From: Hyaloscypha bicolor E
Taxonomy: Eukaryota; Ascomycota; Leotiomycetes; Helotiales; Hyaloscyphaceae
Assembly (NCBI RefSeq): GCF_002865645.1
Contig: NW_020194554.1
Location: 992,001-1,056,000, forward strand
Direction of reading: 5' to 3'
Length of the DNA stretch: 64,000 bases
Shown piece after piece: positions 13,001-25,379 of this stretch. The notes under the pieces were generated by a model that was not told the DNA's origin, did no database searches, and worked only from the letters and a program-made list of their open reading frames with translations. How positions within the stretch are numbered: the first letter of the stretch is position 1; each line of letters begins with the position of its first letter. A program made the translations under genes and the position numbers.

Positions 13001-13899
13001 TATTCGAGTTTTTATAATATGGAACTCTTTTTCTAAAATAGAATATAAGTTATTTTTCCGGTATTTCTAGCTTATTTCTATTCTAATATATTAATTCCTA
13101 AAGTTCCTAATATAATTAATACTTTACTAATTAGACTAACTAGTATATTTATTTCTAGATATATAGTTTATTATAAATAGAAAGAAATATAAGATCTATA
13201 CTAATATAGAATATTTCTAATCTTTTATAAATAGGAATTAGCTTATAAAATATCCGGATATTAGTATTAATATAAAATAGTTTATAATAATAAAAGAAAT
13301 CGAATCTAAGCTAAAGTTATATAAGCTAGTAATATTTATATTATATATATTTAGTAAGATTAATAACTAGAATATTCTTGAAAGAATAACTATTAGAGCT
13401 TAAATTACTAAGAATATTAAGTCTTATTTACTTTTAAGTAATAAATTCTTATATTTTTATAATACTATTATTAATTTAAAAAGAAATAAGATTATTATTA
13501 GTATTTATAAGAATCTAATAGCCCCAATTATTATTTATTATAAGAGTAAATATATTATATATAAGATATTAATTATAAAAATAGTTACTATTTCTCTAAA
13601 ATTTATAATTACTATTTTCTTAATATATATATTATTATTAAAGAAATATAATTATATATTTAAAGCTTTTTATAATAATATTTATAATACTATTATAAAA
13701 TATATAAACTTTATTATAGTTATAAATTTTTCTAATAAAGTAAAAAAGATTCTAATAAAGACTAGATTTGAAATAATAATTGAATTTAAAGAAAAAGGCT
13801 ATTATCTAATATAAAATCTAATAGTAATAAAGGAGATCTAATATAAGAAAGTTTTTAATTCTTAGGATTTCTCTAATAATAGCCTTATAATTAGTATTT

Positions 13900-16800
13900 C
13901 GAAGCTATTAAATATTTCCGAAATTATAATAGAAAATAGTATTTATATTTATAATCTTAAACCCGAACTTATTAAATAAATTCAAGTATTAGTTATTAAA
14001 TTTATAATATATTAAAAAGAGAAAAACCTAATTAATATATTCGAAAAAGAAATAATATTTATTTCTTTTATAAATAGCTAATAAAATAAAAAGATTTCTA
14101 TAAAGATCTATTTTATTAGTTTCAAGAATCGGGAAGTAATTAATAATATTTTTAATAGTCTATATATAAAAAACCTAATAGATTAAATAAAGTTTCTAAT
14201 ACTATTTAATTATATAATATTTATAATCTAAAAGATTATAAAAAAAATATATAAGATATATCTAGTAATTAATCTCAAACCATTAAATAAATAGGCTATT
14301 TCTAATATTTATCTAATATTATTTTAATTAAAAGTTATTAAAGCTTTATATAATATATAATATATTTTATATATTAATAATTTTATTTTCTTTTACTAAT
14401 TTCTAATTAAGTTCAAATATAGGAAATACTTTATTATTATTAGCTATTATAGCCAAAAATAATTTAAGGTTATATTAATAGAATTTAAGAATTCTCTAAT
14501 ATATATTTAATAATTTATAAATAGAAAGCTATATTTATATAGAGATTTTACTTATATATTTATTAATAATATAATTGTTTTTTCTAAAATTACTAACTAA
14601 TATATTTATTATTTTTAATAAATCTTTTCTCTATTTACTAAAATAGGTTTTTTTCTTTTTCTAATAAAGTTCTTTCTGGCCTATTTTTTTATTTAGTTTC
14701 TTGAATATTAAATAAATGAACTTGAAATATCTATAACTAAAGAATATATATTAGTAATTAAGAATCTTATATTTCTATTTTTATTTAAGGAATTTGAAAC
14801 TTTTATTAGTATTATAAAATTTCTCAAATAATATATTTTCTTTTATATAAAAGTAATTAAGCCTTTATAATAATATAAAACCGAGATATTAGTAAAAGAA
14901 TATAAATAGATATAAATTAGATTTAAAAAAAAGAAGTTCTATATTTATTTTATCTAGAAACTAATTAACTTAAAAAAGGCCTTTTTTAAATTAATAAAAA
15001 GTTATTTTCTTAACTTTTAATTTCTAATATATTATAATTCTAAAAAGATTATTTATATAAAAATTAATATCTTAAATACTTATAGCTTTAGAATTATATT
15101 CTTTTATTTTAAGGAAAATTATAAAATATCTAAAAATCTAATAAAGATTTCTTTTATAATAGTCTAATTTATTTTATTTCTTAGTAAGCTTTTTAGTTTT
15201 ATAAAAAGAAATTATTATCTAATAGAACTAGAAATTACTTGTCTTATATATATCTATTATTATTTATATATTATATTTTATTTATTAAAATACCCGATTA
15301 TTATATTTATTATTTATTTTATTATTTATAAAATATATAATTACGTTATATTTATAACTTCTAATACTAATTAAATAAATATATACTCATATTATATATT
15401 ATAATATCTTTACTAGTTTAGCTTAGAAATATATTATATTTCTAGAAAAATAAATATTATTTCTAATATATTTTCTAGACTTTATATCTTTAAACTAAAG
15501 AATATTTCTAAGAATAATACTTTTAATAATATTTATATAATATTAGAAATATATATAATTAAGGAATTTAGAGAATATTTAGTAACTAGATATATTAAGG
15601 ATCTATATTTCTAAAATATATAAATAATAAGTTTCCTGAATTATATATTTGGCTAAAAGTTTTATTCTTTATTAAAAATAGTCTATTATATAATATAATA
15701 ATAAAGAACTAAAACAGATTATATATTTCTAATACTATTTTCTAAAATATATTTAAGAAAGTTTATAGTCTAAAGTATTTTAAAATTCTAAAAATAATTT
15801 AGAAATTAAAACTATTCTATATTTCTAAACTAACTAAGAAAATTAAAAACTTTATTAAATATTATCCGAATTATTTTATAAATACTATTCTTTATATTTA
15901 ATTAAATAGTAAACTCTAGTTTATTTATATTATTTTCTATTTATTTTATATAATTACTATAAATTTTATTCTTATATTACTAGAAATTAATATAGTTATA
16001 TCTTAGTTCTTTAATAACTATAATACTTTTAATTATCTAATAATAAATACCTATAAGTTTTCTTATAAGTTTCTATTTATTTCCAGATATAATATATATA
16101 TTATAGAAAATTAAACTATTATTCTAGTTAGAATACTATTATTTATATTCTAGGGCATTCTAAAAGAGTTTATTTCTAACTAGAATTTCAAGTTTATATT
16201 AATAGTTTAGAAAAAGATTTTTATATTACTTAATATTAAGCTTCTTTATTTAATTATATAGTATTTATAAACTAATAAATAATTCGAAATCGAAAACTAA
16301 TATATCGAGATTATCTTTTACTATTATATATATAAATACCCGGAAATTCTCTAGTCTAATAATATATTATTTCTTTAATATATTTTAAATAATTTCTTTT
16401 ATATACTAATTAGATATAGCTCTAATAAAGTTATTATAAAAATAAAAACTAATATAAGATTAAGCCTTATTATACTAGAATAGAAACAAGAACTTCTTTT
16501 AGTTATTTATAAGCTATATTATTTAAATACTTAAATCTCGATTAATTTTATTATAAATATTATTAAGAAAAGCTATAATACTAAATACTAACTAATCTCT
16601 TTAGAAATTAGTAATAAAATATATCTGAAACTATATAAGAGCTATAGTTTATCTAGAAAATCTAATTTAAAGCTTTCTGAATAATATATAGAATTTTTTA
16701 TAATTATAAAAAAGATTAGCTATCTTATATATAAGCTAGATCTTTTATTTTCTTAAAAGATTTATTATATAATCTCTATTATATATCTCTAGCTAGCTTC
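13900..16800 (+). pseudogene. Decayed gypsy pol (RT, RNase H, integrase)
   Basis: On the plus strand, a frame around 14270-14900 still shows the order of reverse-transcriptase blocks: NLKPLNK, a YRDFTYIFINNIIVFSK segment standing where the YxDD motif belongs, and the following FSLFTKIG block. Integrase traces lie at about 15800-16650, including a stretch resembling the central catalytic domain around 15950-16270. Catalytic Asp codons are often converted (GAT to AAT), giving N in place of D, a typical RIP effect. Stops occur every few codons, so nothing functional is encoded. Confidence 0.7.
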
Positions 16801-19800
16801 TAAAAAAGAGGATTTATTTAGAAAACCCAAATTAAATATTTAAGAACTAATAAAAGAAATTATAGGAAATACTAATAAATAGAAGTTCTATAAGCTAAAA
16901 TATCTTATAAATAAATATATTATAAGATATAGTAATAAGATATCTATAAAATATCTTATATAATATAAGAGCTATTTATTAGTTTATAATAAATAGTTTC
17001 TAGTTAAGCTTTTAGAAAATATAAAAGAGCTAATTAATAATTATAAGAGTTCTTTTTTAGTTCTTTTAGTTCTAAAGTATTAGAAACAATTTACTAATAT
17101 TTCCTTTTATATTTATTTAATAATTTTAGTATTACTTTATTATTTATTTTTATAATATTTATTTGGCTTATTTATAAATTAATTTTTTTATTAATTTTTT
17201 TATTAATTTTTTTATTAATTTTTTTATATTTCTAATAACTTTAACTTTTAATTATCTTATAATATTACTAGAAATATTATTAGACCTTTTTTCGAAATCT
17301 TTTTTCTAGAAGTTTTTATAATATTTAATATTTACTAAATACTAAATACTTTTCCTAATATATATATAAAATACTAGCTATTTATAATTAAGAAAGAAAT
17401 TAGTAATAAACTTAATATAAGTAATATTAAAAACTATAATAAGCCTAATTAAAATATATTTAATATATATTATAATTCTATTTTATATTTATTCTTTATT
17501 TGTAATAATAATAAGCTTCTAATTACTTAAATATTTCTATTATAATAATATTAAATAAATTCTAAACTTTTTTTTAATAATAAAGATTCCGAAACTAGTT
17601 CCTAATAACTTTAAGTAAATCCCGAAGATAATATAATAAAGTATTAATAATTTAAACAGAAATACTAATAGTTCGAATATATTTCTTAAGTTTCTATATA
17701 GGAATTCTAATAATCCGAATATACTTTTCAAATTCCTATATAGAAATACTAATAATTCAAATATATTTCCCAAGTTCCTATATAAGAATACTAGGAATTC
17801 CAGGTTCTTATATAAGATTACTAGTACTTCTAATAAGCTTTTTAAGTTCTATAATAAGAATTCTAATCTTTCTAATAAGCTTCCTAGCTTTCTAATTAAG
17901 GGAAGTCTGAATTCCTTCTTATAACTTTCGGTTCTATTTTTAAATAATCTAGAATTCTATATCTAACTTCTAGTATACCTATATAACTTTATTAGATTAA
18001 GAGGCCGGCTTTTTAGTTAGCTAGAATAAGCCTGCTTTAAAAGTTATAAAGAATTAATAAGGAATTCTAGAAAGAATTTCTTTATTTCTAATTAGATTCT
18101 AAATAATAAATAGTTTTATAATAATATTAGTATTATAAGATTTATAATCTAGTTAGAGAAAAGAAGTTACTAAGATAAGAGAAAATTAATAAATATATTA
18201 AAGAAAGTAATAATAGTTATTTTATATAGGCTATATATATTTCTATTAAAAATCTAATATAAGAATTAGGAACTCTGAAAAAAAACTTTAGATTAGATTT
18301 AAAGAAATCAAAAAAAACTAGTTTAAAAGTATTAATAATATAACTTATAATTCTAATAACCTTTTTTTTAGAAATAGTTCCGATTTCTAATTTAATTCCG
18401 ATATTAGTCCTAACTAAGATATATTCCGAAACTAGTTTAATATTAGTTCTAAAAATAAATACAGATTTCCAGATTCTAAAAATAAGCTTAAATTCCGAAT
18501 TTATTCTAATATTAGTTCTAAAAATAATTATAGATTCGGAAATATTAGTATTTCAGATAATTATAATAGATATTGAACTATTTTATAATATATAAAAATT
18601 AGTTAGACTTATAAATAAACTATATTTCTAGTTATAATAAAGTAAATTAATATTTTATAATATAATATATTTTATATAATTTGCTTATTACTTTATATAA
18701 AATATTATTAAAAAGAATTTCAAAAAGAATTTTAAGAAACTATAACTATTTTTTCTAGAATATAAATATAATAATTATTTTTATTTTATTATTTCTATCT
18801 CGAAATCTAATCTTATATATATAAAATAATATATATTAGAATTTAAAAATTATTTAATAGAACTAATATATATAAAAAAAGTCTAGTATTTAATATATTT
18901 CTTTATTTTTTCAAGTAATATTACTAGAAGCTTTATATTATAATACTAAATAATAATAAGCTTTATATATTATTATAATTATAAGAATAGCTTTATATTT
19001 AGAAATTATTTAAAAATCTATTTAAAGTTCTATAGAATCCCGAAGCTCTAAATAATCCCGAAGTTTTATAAGATTCTATAATAGTAAATTTCTAAGCTAG
19101 TAATTAATAAATCCTAATTATTAAATATAATAAATTCTTATTATTATATATTTAAAAAAATATTAAAAAAAAAGAATAGAAAAACTAATTATATCTAAAG
19201 AAAGCAATTAAGGCAAACTATATTAGAAAGATTAAGAATAGTATATTAGTTCTAATAGGAAATATATTCTATTTCGACTTTATTTCTAATAAGGAAATTC
19301 TCTAATTATTAAAGAAATAATAAACTTCTAAGGAAATTATTATAATTTCTAATAATTAGGAAATACATAATACTAGTCTAATTTCTTTAGTTATATAATA
19401 AATATTATAATTTCTAGCTATTTATATAGGCTCTAAAATAAGATTAATAATAATTATAGCTTAAGCTAGTAATAATAGTTCTTAGTTCCCGAATACTAAT
19501 ATATTTCCGATTTCCGGTTATATTACTATATATGGTTTTTTAGTAAATAGTTTAATATAAGAAGATATATATTACTAACTTTCTTTTATTATAAGTTAAT
19601 AATTTCAAGTTTAGTATTTATTTCCTATATTAAGTAATTATTTCTAATATATAATTATATATTTTATACTAATTTCTAATTTTAGTTCTATTTTATTTCT
19701 ATATTTAAATATAATAGATTTTTATTATTATTAGTAATAATATAATTCTAGGCTATAATAATATATTTCTTATTATTTATAAAAATACTATTAAGGTCTA

Positions 19801-19983
19801 TAGTTTAACTAGAACTAAAAATTATTAAGAAATATTAAATAGCTATAATACTTTTATAAAATATAATAATATATATTTAGTACTTTTTATTTACTTTTCT
19901 TTTAAAGATATTATAGATTATATATAAATATATTAATTTTATAATAAGAATATTATAATTAGTATATTAGAGCAAATATATTA
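16801..19983 (+). other. Unassigned 3' region of the second gypsy relic
   Basis: About 3.2 kb between the last integrase traces and the right LTR. Apart from the 42-bp repeats it holds only short, stop-ridden frames. Plus-strand codons around 18150-18560 are rich in Asn and Ser with a repeated block near 18430-18540, suggesting a former low-complexity protein. It could be an extra reading frame of the element or a separate nested insertion. I cannot tell which. Confidence 0.4.
17657..17800 (+). repeat. 42-bp coding-type tandem repeat
   Basis: At least three head-to-tail 42-bp units start near 17668, 17710 and 17752, followed by degenerate partial units to about 17880. Translated on the plus strand, each unit is 14 codons of the form NTNNSNIFPKFLYR and stays open through all three copies. 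It sits downstream of the integrase traces of the gypsy relic. A minus-strand frame is also open here because the period is a multiple of three. Confidence 0.75.
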
Positions 19984-20105
19984 TATAATAAATATATAAT
20001 AAAATATTATATATATATATATAAGTAAGGCTTTACCTTACTTAGCTAGTTTTAAATAGAGAACTTAATGAATTATTCTTTACTATATATATAGTATTTA
20101 ATAAT
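19984..20105 (+). repeat. 3' LTR of the second gypsy relic
   Basis: This pairs with 10829-10948. It starts TATAATAAATATATAAT against TATAACAGATATATAAT in the left copy. Both end GTATTTAATAAT, after which the flanks diverge. Confidence 0.75.
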
Positions 20106-20790
20106 TATTATATAATTATATATTTGAGTTCTAATAGCCTTATTTATATCTTATATATTAGAAAAAGATTTTTAAGGAAATTATATATTTACCTAAAACT
20201 AGATATTAATTAGAAAGAGTTCTCTTAGTTAATAATATATCTAATTATATCCTGAATTATTTTATAAGATATAGAAAACTCTATATATATTTAATTTTTA
20301 ATATAAAAGAAAATAGTCTAAATTTGCTCTTTATTTAGGATCTTGTTTTTTCTACTATTTTCCTTTATTATACTCTTATTCCGTTCTTTCTAGTAATTCG
20401 TAAGAGTACGTCTATTAATGAAATGGGCTTTGGCAACCTCGGAAATCACAGTGTATAGGTGCTCCCTTAGAAATTGGAGAGCTCCAGAGAGATCTGGTTT
20501 TGGTACACTTGGTGGGCTGGATGCCACTGCAGCCTGGGCAATTTTTGAGACGTGATCAGACATGATTGCGCAACTGAATTACTATGTAAACTACATACAA
20601 AAATGGTAGGGTAAGAATGATTCTGTGGGTCACGTGATTTGGCCCAGTCGCTTTCACGAACCACCAGTGGAAACTAGTGGAAGGTACGAACGGGTAAAAT
20701 AGTTTTGCGAGATAGAAAGGAAGCAGAAATAACTTTTATAGAATATTTGCGATTATTAAATATAATACGGAATTACAAGAAATTCTTATT
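20106..20790. other. RIP boundary and gene-free sequence
   Basis: AT-rich sequence continues to about 20,400 and then changes within a few tens of bases to ordinary composition. The only frames here are short and unsupported. No known feature was seen. Confidence 0.6.
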
Positions 20791-20910
20791 GCGAGGGTCA
20801 GGATTGCGCCTGCGCTCGCTTAGCGAATTGGACGAATTTTAATGCCGTCTGCCTTTATAGAGGAAAGGCTTGCTCTAATCAGCGACCGAAACTACCACTA
20901 TACACCTCGC
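20791..20910 (-). other. tRNA-like degenerate segment
   Basis: On the minus strand the segment begins GCGAGGTGTATAGTGGTAG, which resembles a tRNA acceptor and A-box. It ends with CAGGCGCAATCCTG followed by CCCTCGC, which can pair with the 5' GCGAGG. The middle does not fold into a normal anticodon arm and the segment is longer than a tRNA. It may be a tRNA pseudogene or a SINE head. The call is weak. Confidence 0.25.
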
Positions 20911-21021
20911 TTAAATTTTGCTTCAAAATGTGGTGCCCGGTATTTCGGGGTTTGAAGGATAAATGAAGAGATAGTATGGAGTAAAAGAAAACGCAAAAAG
21001 AAATTCTAATCCTCAATTGAC

Positions 21022-21112
21022 TGCGTTCGCCGGGAATCGAACCCGGGGCCCATCGAAACTGCTGACATTTCTGCCCTGGCAACGATGGATTTTACCACTA
21101 AACCACAAACGC
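21022..21112 (-). tRNA. tRNA-Gly(GCC), intron-containing
   Basis: Read on the minus strand from 21112, the acceptor GCGTTTG pairs with CGAACGC at the 3' end. The D-arm contains TTTAGTGGTA, the anticodon stem CATCG pairs with CGATG, and the T-arm is CCGGGTTCGATTCCCGG with a perfect stem. The anticodon loop reads TTGCCA, giving GCC for glycine. About 20 extra bases follow position 37, the normal place for a fungal tRNA intron, leaving about 71 nt mature. A T-run on the minus strand (near 20995-21000) can serve as polymerase III terminator. The gene lies in a 1-kb island of normal composition between RIP-damaged elements. Confidence 0.93.
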
Positions 21113-21434
21113 TGGGGTCGGGGGTTGGGGACCGGCGGAAGGAGGCCACCGCTCGAGATGTGCGGAAATCGCTTATTTAAGAACATATGCCTTGTGAGAA
21201 AAGCAGGCGATGATCACGTGATAGAACACAACTGCTGGAAGCAGAACTTGTACATCTGGAATCTTCCACCTTTAAAGACAAAAATCACATCTTCAAATTT
21301 AGTCTTGACTTGGAGTAATTGCTCTAACTCTTAGAAGATAACTTTTTCGCGTTTAAGAGATTCTCCTTCCTGTAACTACTGCCTGCTTTTTGCTTCTGCC
21401 CTTTGCGACCGTGGGCGGGCAGAGGCACTAACTA

Positions 21435-21475
21435 ACCGAACTCCCTATCAAAAGCACGACCCGACCAAAAACACG
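21435..21475. repeat. Left TIR of the pogo element
   Basis: A 41-bp inverted repeat partner of 31422-31462 with five mismatches. It contains two AAAAGCACG-like subunits (CAAAAGCACGACC and CAAAAACACG), a common layout for transposase-binding repeats. Confidence 0.88.
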
Positions 21476-22771
21476 CTAAATCGCGTCCCACCACCAGTAC
21501 CAAAACTATGGCTAGAATCGACAAATCAGCTCGGATTACGAAGGCAATTAGTATAATTCAAAGAGGAAAGTTCACTGATTATAATAAGGCAGCTAAGTAT
21601 TATAAATACTTGCATTCTGCTATTTCTTAATATATTCGGGGCCTTATAAAGACTTAATAGTAAGCTAACTTATTTTAGTACTAATACCTTACTATTAAGT
21701 AAGAAGAAGTTCTAATTTATTAAATTAATTACCTTATAGATCAGGAAATACCGCCTACTAGTTATATTATTAAGAATCTTATAAAGAAAATCAGGAAAGC
21801 AGAAATAGAAAAGAACTAGGTAGGCCATTTTATTAAGTACTATAATATTAGGCTAAAAAGCCTTTACCTTTATAATATTAATAATTTATAAGCTAGTACT
21901 AAATATATTCTAATATTTTTTTTTTTTTAGTATTATAAGCTATTTTCTAATATTATTTTATATATTTATTACTTAAATACTTACTAATATATATCTGGCT
22001 CTTTAGCTTATAATAGTTATTAAAAAATACAGAATTATAGCCGAAAATATATATAATTTCAATAAAAAGGAATTCTTAATAGAATTTGAATATTTCTTAA
22101 AGAAAATAATAATATAAAAAGCTTTATATTTAGGGAGAATTATAAAGGCTAAGTAAAATAAAAGCCGGGAGTTTATTAGTATTTTAGCTTATATATCTAT
22201 AATTAGAAAATAAATACTATTATTTCTAATATATAAAGACAAATCGGGCAATTTAATAAGTATATAAATTAATAAAATAAAAATAGATTTGAAAGCATAT
22301 TTTATAATTTTAAATAATAAATAGTCTAATAATATAATTAGGCTAATATAGCTTTAAAAAATCTTTAAATATTATACTAAACTCAAATATATAATTCAAA
22401 AGCATCTTTTAATTATAAATAGATATTTAAGCTATATTAATATAATATTTATTAATTAGGCTAATTAATATAATATAATTCTCCTGATTTTATTATCTTA
22501 TATAACCTATTACTTTTAATTTCTTAATATAGGCCTTTTCTAACCTCTTTTAATATATTACTTTATTAAAATTAATAAGCTAATAAACGAAATAATAGAA
22601 ATTATTAGAATAATAAAAGGGCTTTTTTAGCCGAGATTTAAGATTATATTTAATAAAGCTTTTATTAAGGAAAATATTTAATTTACTTTTTATAAATCGA
22701 ATATCTGGCTAATAAATAGAAGTATAATTATTAAAACTATTACTTGTCTTATATTTTCTTTATCTAAAAAG

Positions 22772-23069
22772 TATAATATATATAGGGTTATATATAACTT
22801 AAGGGCATATAATAAACCTCGGATATTATAGGTATTAATTAGGGAAATTAAAGGCCCTTTAATATTATAACTAACTACTATTTATATTATAAGTATTAGG
22901 CTTATAAATTACTAATTATATATATGTTTTCGGGGCCTCCTATTTAGAGAGGGCTTCTCTGGACCTTATAGGAGAGATAGAGATTAGTTCTATACTAAAT
23001 TTAATATTATAGTTTTATAATATACTAATTTATTCTATTATCTTATTACTTACTAATAAATACCTTATA
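22772..23069 (+). repeat. 5' LTR of the nested gypsy element
   Basis: 298 bp, starting TATAATATAT and ending ACCTTATA. Compared with 30308-30605 it differs by transitions only in the parts checked, for example TATAGGGTTATATATAAC against GCAGGGTCGCACGTGAC, a clear view of RIP. It carries a palindromic-looking segment around TTTTCGGGGCCTCC in both copies. Confidence 0.92.
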
Positions 23070-25200
23070 AGCTAATCTCTCTACCCTTAAAGGAAGTAGT
23101 TTAATAAGTAATTATATCTCGAAATCTATAAAATATATAATTTCTTACTAGAGCTATTCTTATAGAAGAAATTAACTAGATTAACCCTAATATAGGTAAT
23201 AGTAAAGGCTTATCTAATACTTTTAATAGGGCCCCTCAGGAGCCTCTAAGAGCCAGTAATAATAACAGAAATAATCCCGGTAATAATTAAGATACCGAGA
23301 TTAATACCCAAGTTACTATTACCTAAGCTATAGAATAAAGATTATATACTAATATTAAAGCATTCTAATAAAAGCAAGAATTAATAAATATAATTAACTA
23401 ATATATCCTATAATTAGAGTAATATAAGAGTGCCCTTAGGGATATCTTATGGTTTATTATATCTTATAGAAACTTTATTTATAAGTTTATCTTATTTTCC
23501 TTAGTAATTCCTATTAGGGAATTTCCTGAAATAGGATTAGAACTTATCTTTTTTCCTAATATAATAAGCTTTAAAAGTAATCTCGATACTATTTATTAGG
23601 AGCTATTATATAATATCCTAAAAATATATTTGGATTAAGAGAAGCTTTTTAAGGTCCGGATACCTGATTTATATTATAAAAAGTCTCTTAAGAAATAGAG
23701 AATATTTATGTTTTCCTAGAAAGTAGTCTTTAGGACCTAACCTTAAACTTATAATAGATACTTTTCTAGAGTTAACTCTATTATAAGTACCCTTAGAAAT
23801 AAATCTTATAATACTTAAGAGGCTATAATAAAGTAAAGCTTACTATTATATAAGGTTTATTAGAAGTAATTTAAGGCTTACTTAGCTAATATACTTCAAG
23901 TACCTCAAACCCGTTAATAAGATACCTTTAAAAAGCTCCGAGATCTTTATTAGAAGAATAATAAGATAGTTACCGAGTTATATATTTAGATAATTAGTCT
24001 TAAAGTTAATTAGGACCTATATCCTAAAAGGAACCGGATCCGGACTCTTAATACTACTTTATCTAATTATAAGATTTATTAGATACTTATATCTATTTTC
24101 TCAGGAAATAAGGTAATATCTATTTCCGAGTAACTTAAGAAAGCTTAGAAAACAGAATATATTACTTATCTCAAATTAAAGAAGGCAAAGATAGAAAAGT
24201 CTAGTAAGAGTAATTCTGCCCCTAAGAATTCTGACTTAGTAAATTCTAATTTATAAGGCTATTAAAAAAGGAAGAATAAGTTCCGAAAATTATATAAGAA
24301 ACTCTTAGATAGTACTTTGGCTTTTTTAAGGCCTTAATAAAGTACTAGTTCTATTTTAGGTATAGTTTATTAGACTTATAAATAAAAAGAATACTTTTTA
24401 GGAAATGCGAAGTATTCTAAATATATTAAATAGGCTTAGTAAAACCCTAATAAGGCTAAAACCATAAAAGAGTTAAGGTATTTATAAAAGCAGATTAATA
24501 CTATTATTATAAAAAAGTATTTTAGAAAAGACTTTCCTAAGAAATAGGAAAAAGAAAAGGCTAAATCTTAAATATTAATAATTTTAGCTATAATAAAAAA
24601 GATATATTACTTTATATAATTATTTAAATAAGATTAATATAGCTAGAAATAAATACCTCGGAAATATATAGTAAACTTAGTAATATTAGATTAGATTATA
24701 ACTTCCTTAATAATAATTAGGTTTAAAGCTAGAACTTTATTACCTTAGCTAAATATAATTAAGAATTTATAATCTTTTATAAAAATAGATTTAAAGTCTA
24801 TTAAGCCTATAATCTTAAAGTATTTATTATAGATAATTATAATAAAATATATTCTTTTAAGCTCCGGTTTTATAAGTATAAAAATATTAGCTCTTATAGC
24901 CTTATTTTTAGTATAGAATTTTATAAAGTAATTCTTATATAATATATAAACTATATTAAGAAATAATAGATATATATACCTATATAGCCTAATAATATTA
25001 AGATCCTAATACTAAAAGAGTTTAGTAAGAAGCTTAACCGGTATCCTAAGCTAGTATCTTAAGTCTTATTCTTAACTAAAGGCAAATATAATTATCCTAG
25101 ATAATAGGCTTTATATATTTATAATAGCTACTAGATCTTTACTTTATTATATAGTTCTAGTAATACTAAATAGAAGTTTTTAATATAGTAAATTAATATC
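23070..25200 (+). pseudogene. Decayed gag and protease region
   Basis: The plus-strand frames downstream of the left LTR have a gag-like layout: a stretch near 23340-24170 with spaced aromatic, Trp- and Arg-rich segments. After it come a Lys/Ser-rich linker near 24170-24300, possible knuckle remnants to about 24560, and a short segment near 24690-24850 where the aspartic protease should lie. No catalytic motif is intact. Assignment is by position and general resemblance. Confidence 0.5.
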
Positions 25201-25379
25201 TTTTAGAAAGAAGCCTTAGAAGTACTTATTTATTTCCGGAATAATAAATATAAAAACTTCTTAGAGGTTTTTAATTCTAATAAAGCTTTGGAACTTCCTA
25301 ATTTTAGTAGTATTAAATACTCTATTAATATAGATAATATGGTCCCGTATAGGCCTTTATATAATCTATTAGAGATCTA

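Larger units (their letters stand above)
10829..20105 (+). mobile_element. RIP-damaged Ty3/gypsy element with very short LTRs
   Basis: Two direct repeats of about 120 bp (10829-10948 and 19984-20105) bound a 9.3-kb unit. Inside, on the plus strand, lie traces of reverse transcriptase (about 14250-14900), RNase H (about 14950-15300) and integrase (about 15800-16650), in gypsy order. The left LTR begins TATAACAG, a likely mutated TGTAACAG. Both flanks are pure A/T, so a 5-bp target duplication (TATTA or ATTAT) is plausible but the border is ambiguous by a few bases. About 3 kb beyond the integrase is not explained by a standard gypsy map. No frame is open. Confidence 0.72.

Noticed and set aside
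17540..17773. 77-codon minus-strand frame with repeated FLYRN-like segments
   Set aside because: It is the reverse reading of the 42-bp plus-strand repeat. A repeat with a period divisible by three keeps any stop-free frame open, so it is not evidence of a gene.
1..20400. Mitochondrial or centromeric origin for the AT-rich block
   Set aside because: The block consists of recognisable LTR elements with target duplications and C-to-T decay. Mitochondrial genes are absent, so RIP explains the composition. A centromere cannot be excluded, but nothing specific points to it.
20879..21334. Short frames on both strands around the tRNA
   Set aside because: They run through the tRNA-Gly gene and its flanks and have no family resemblance.
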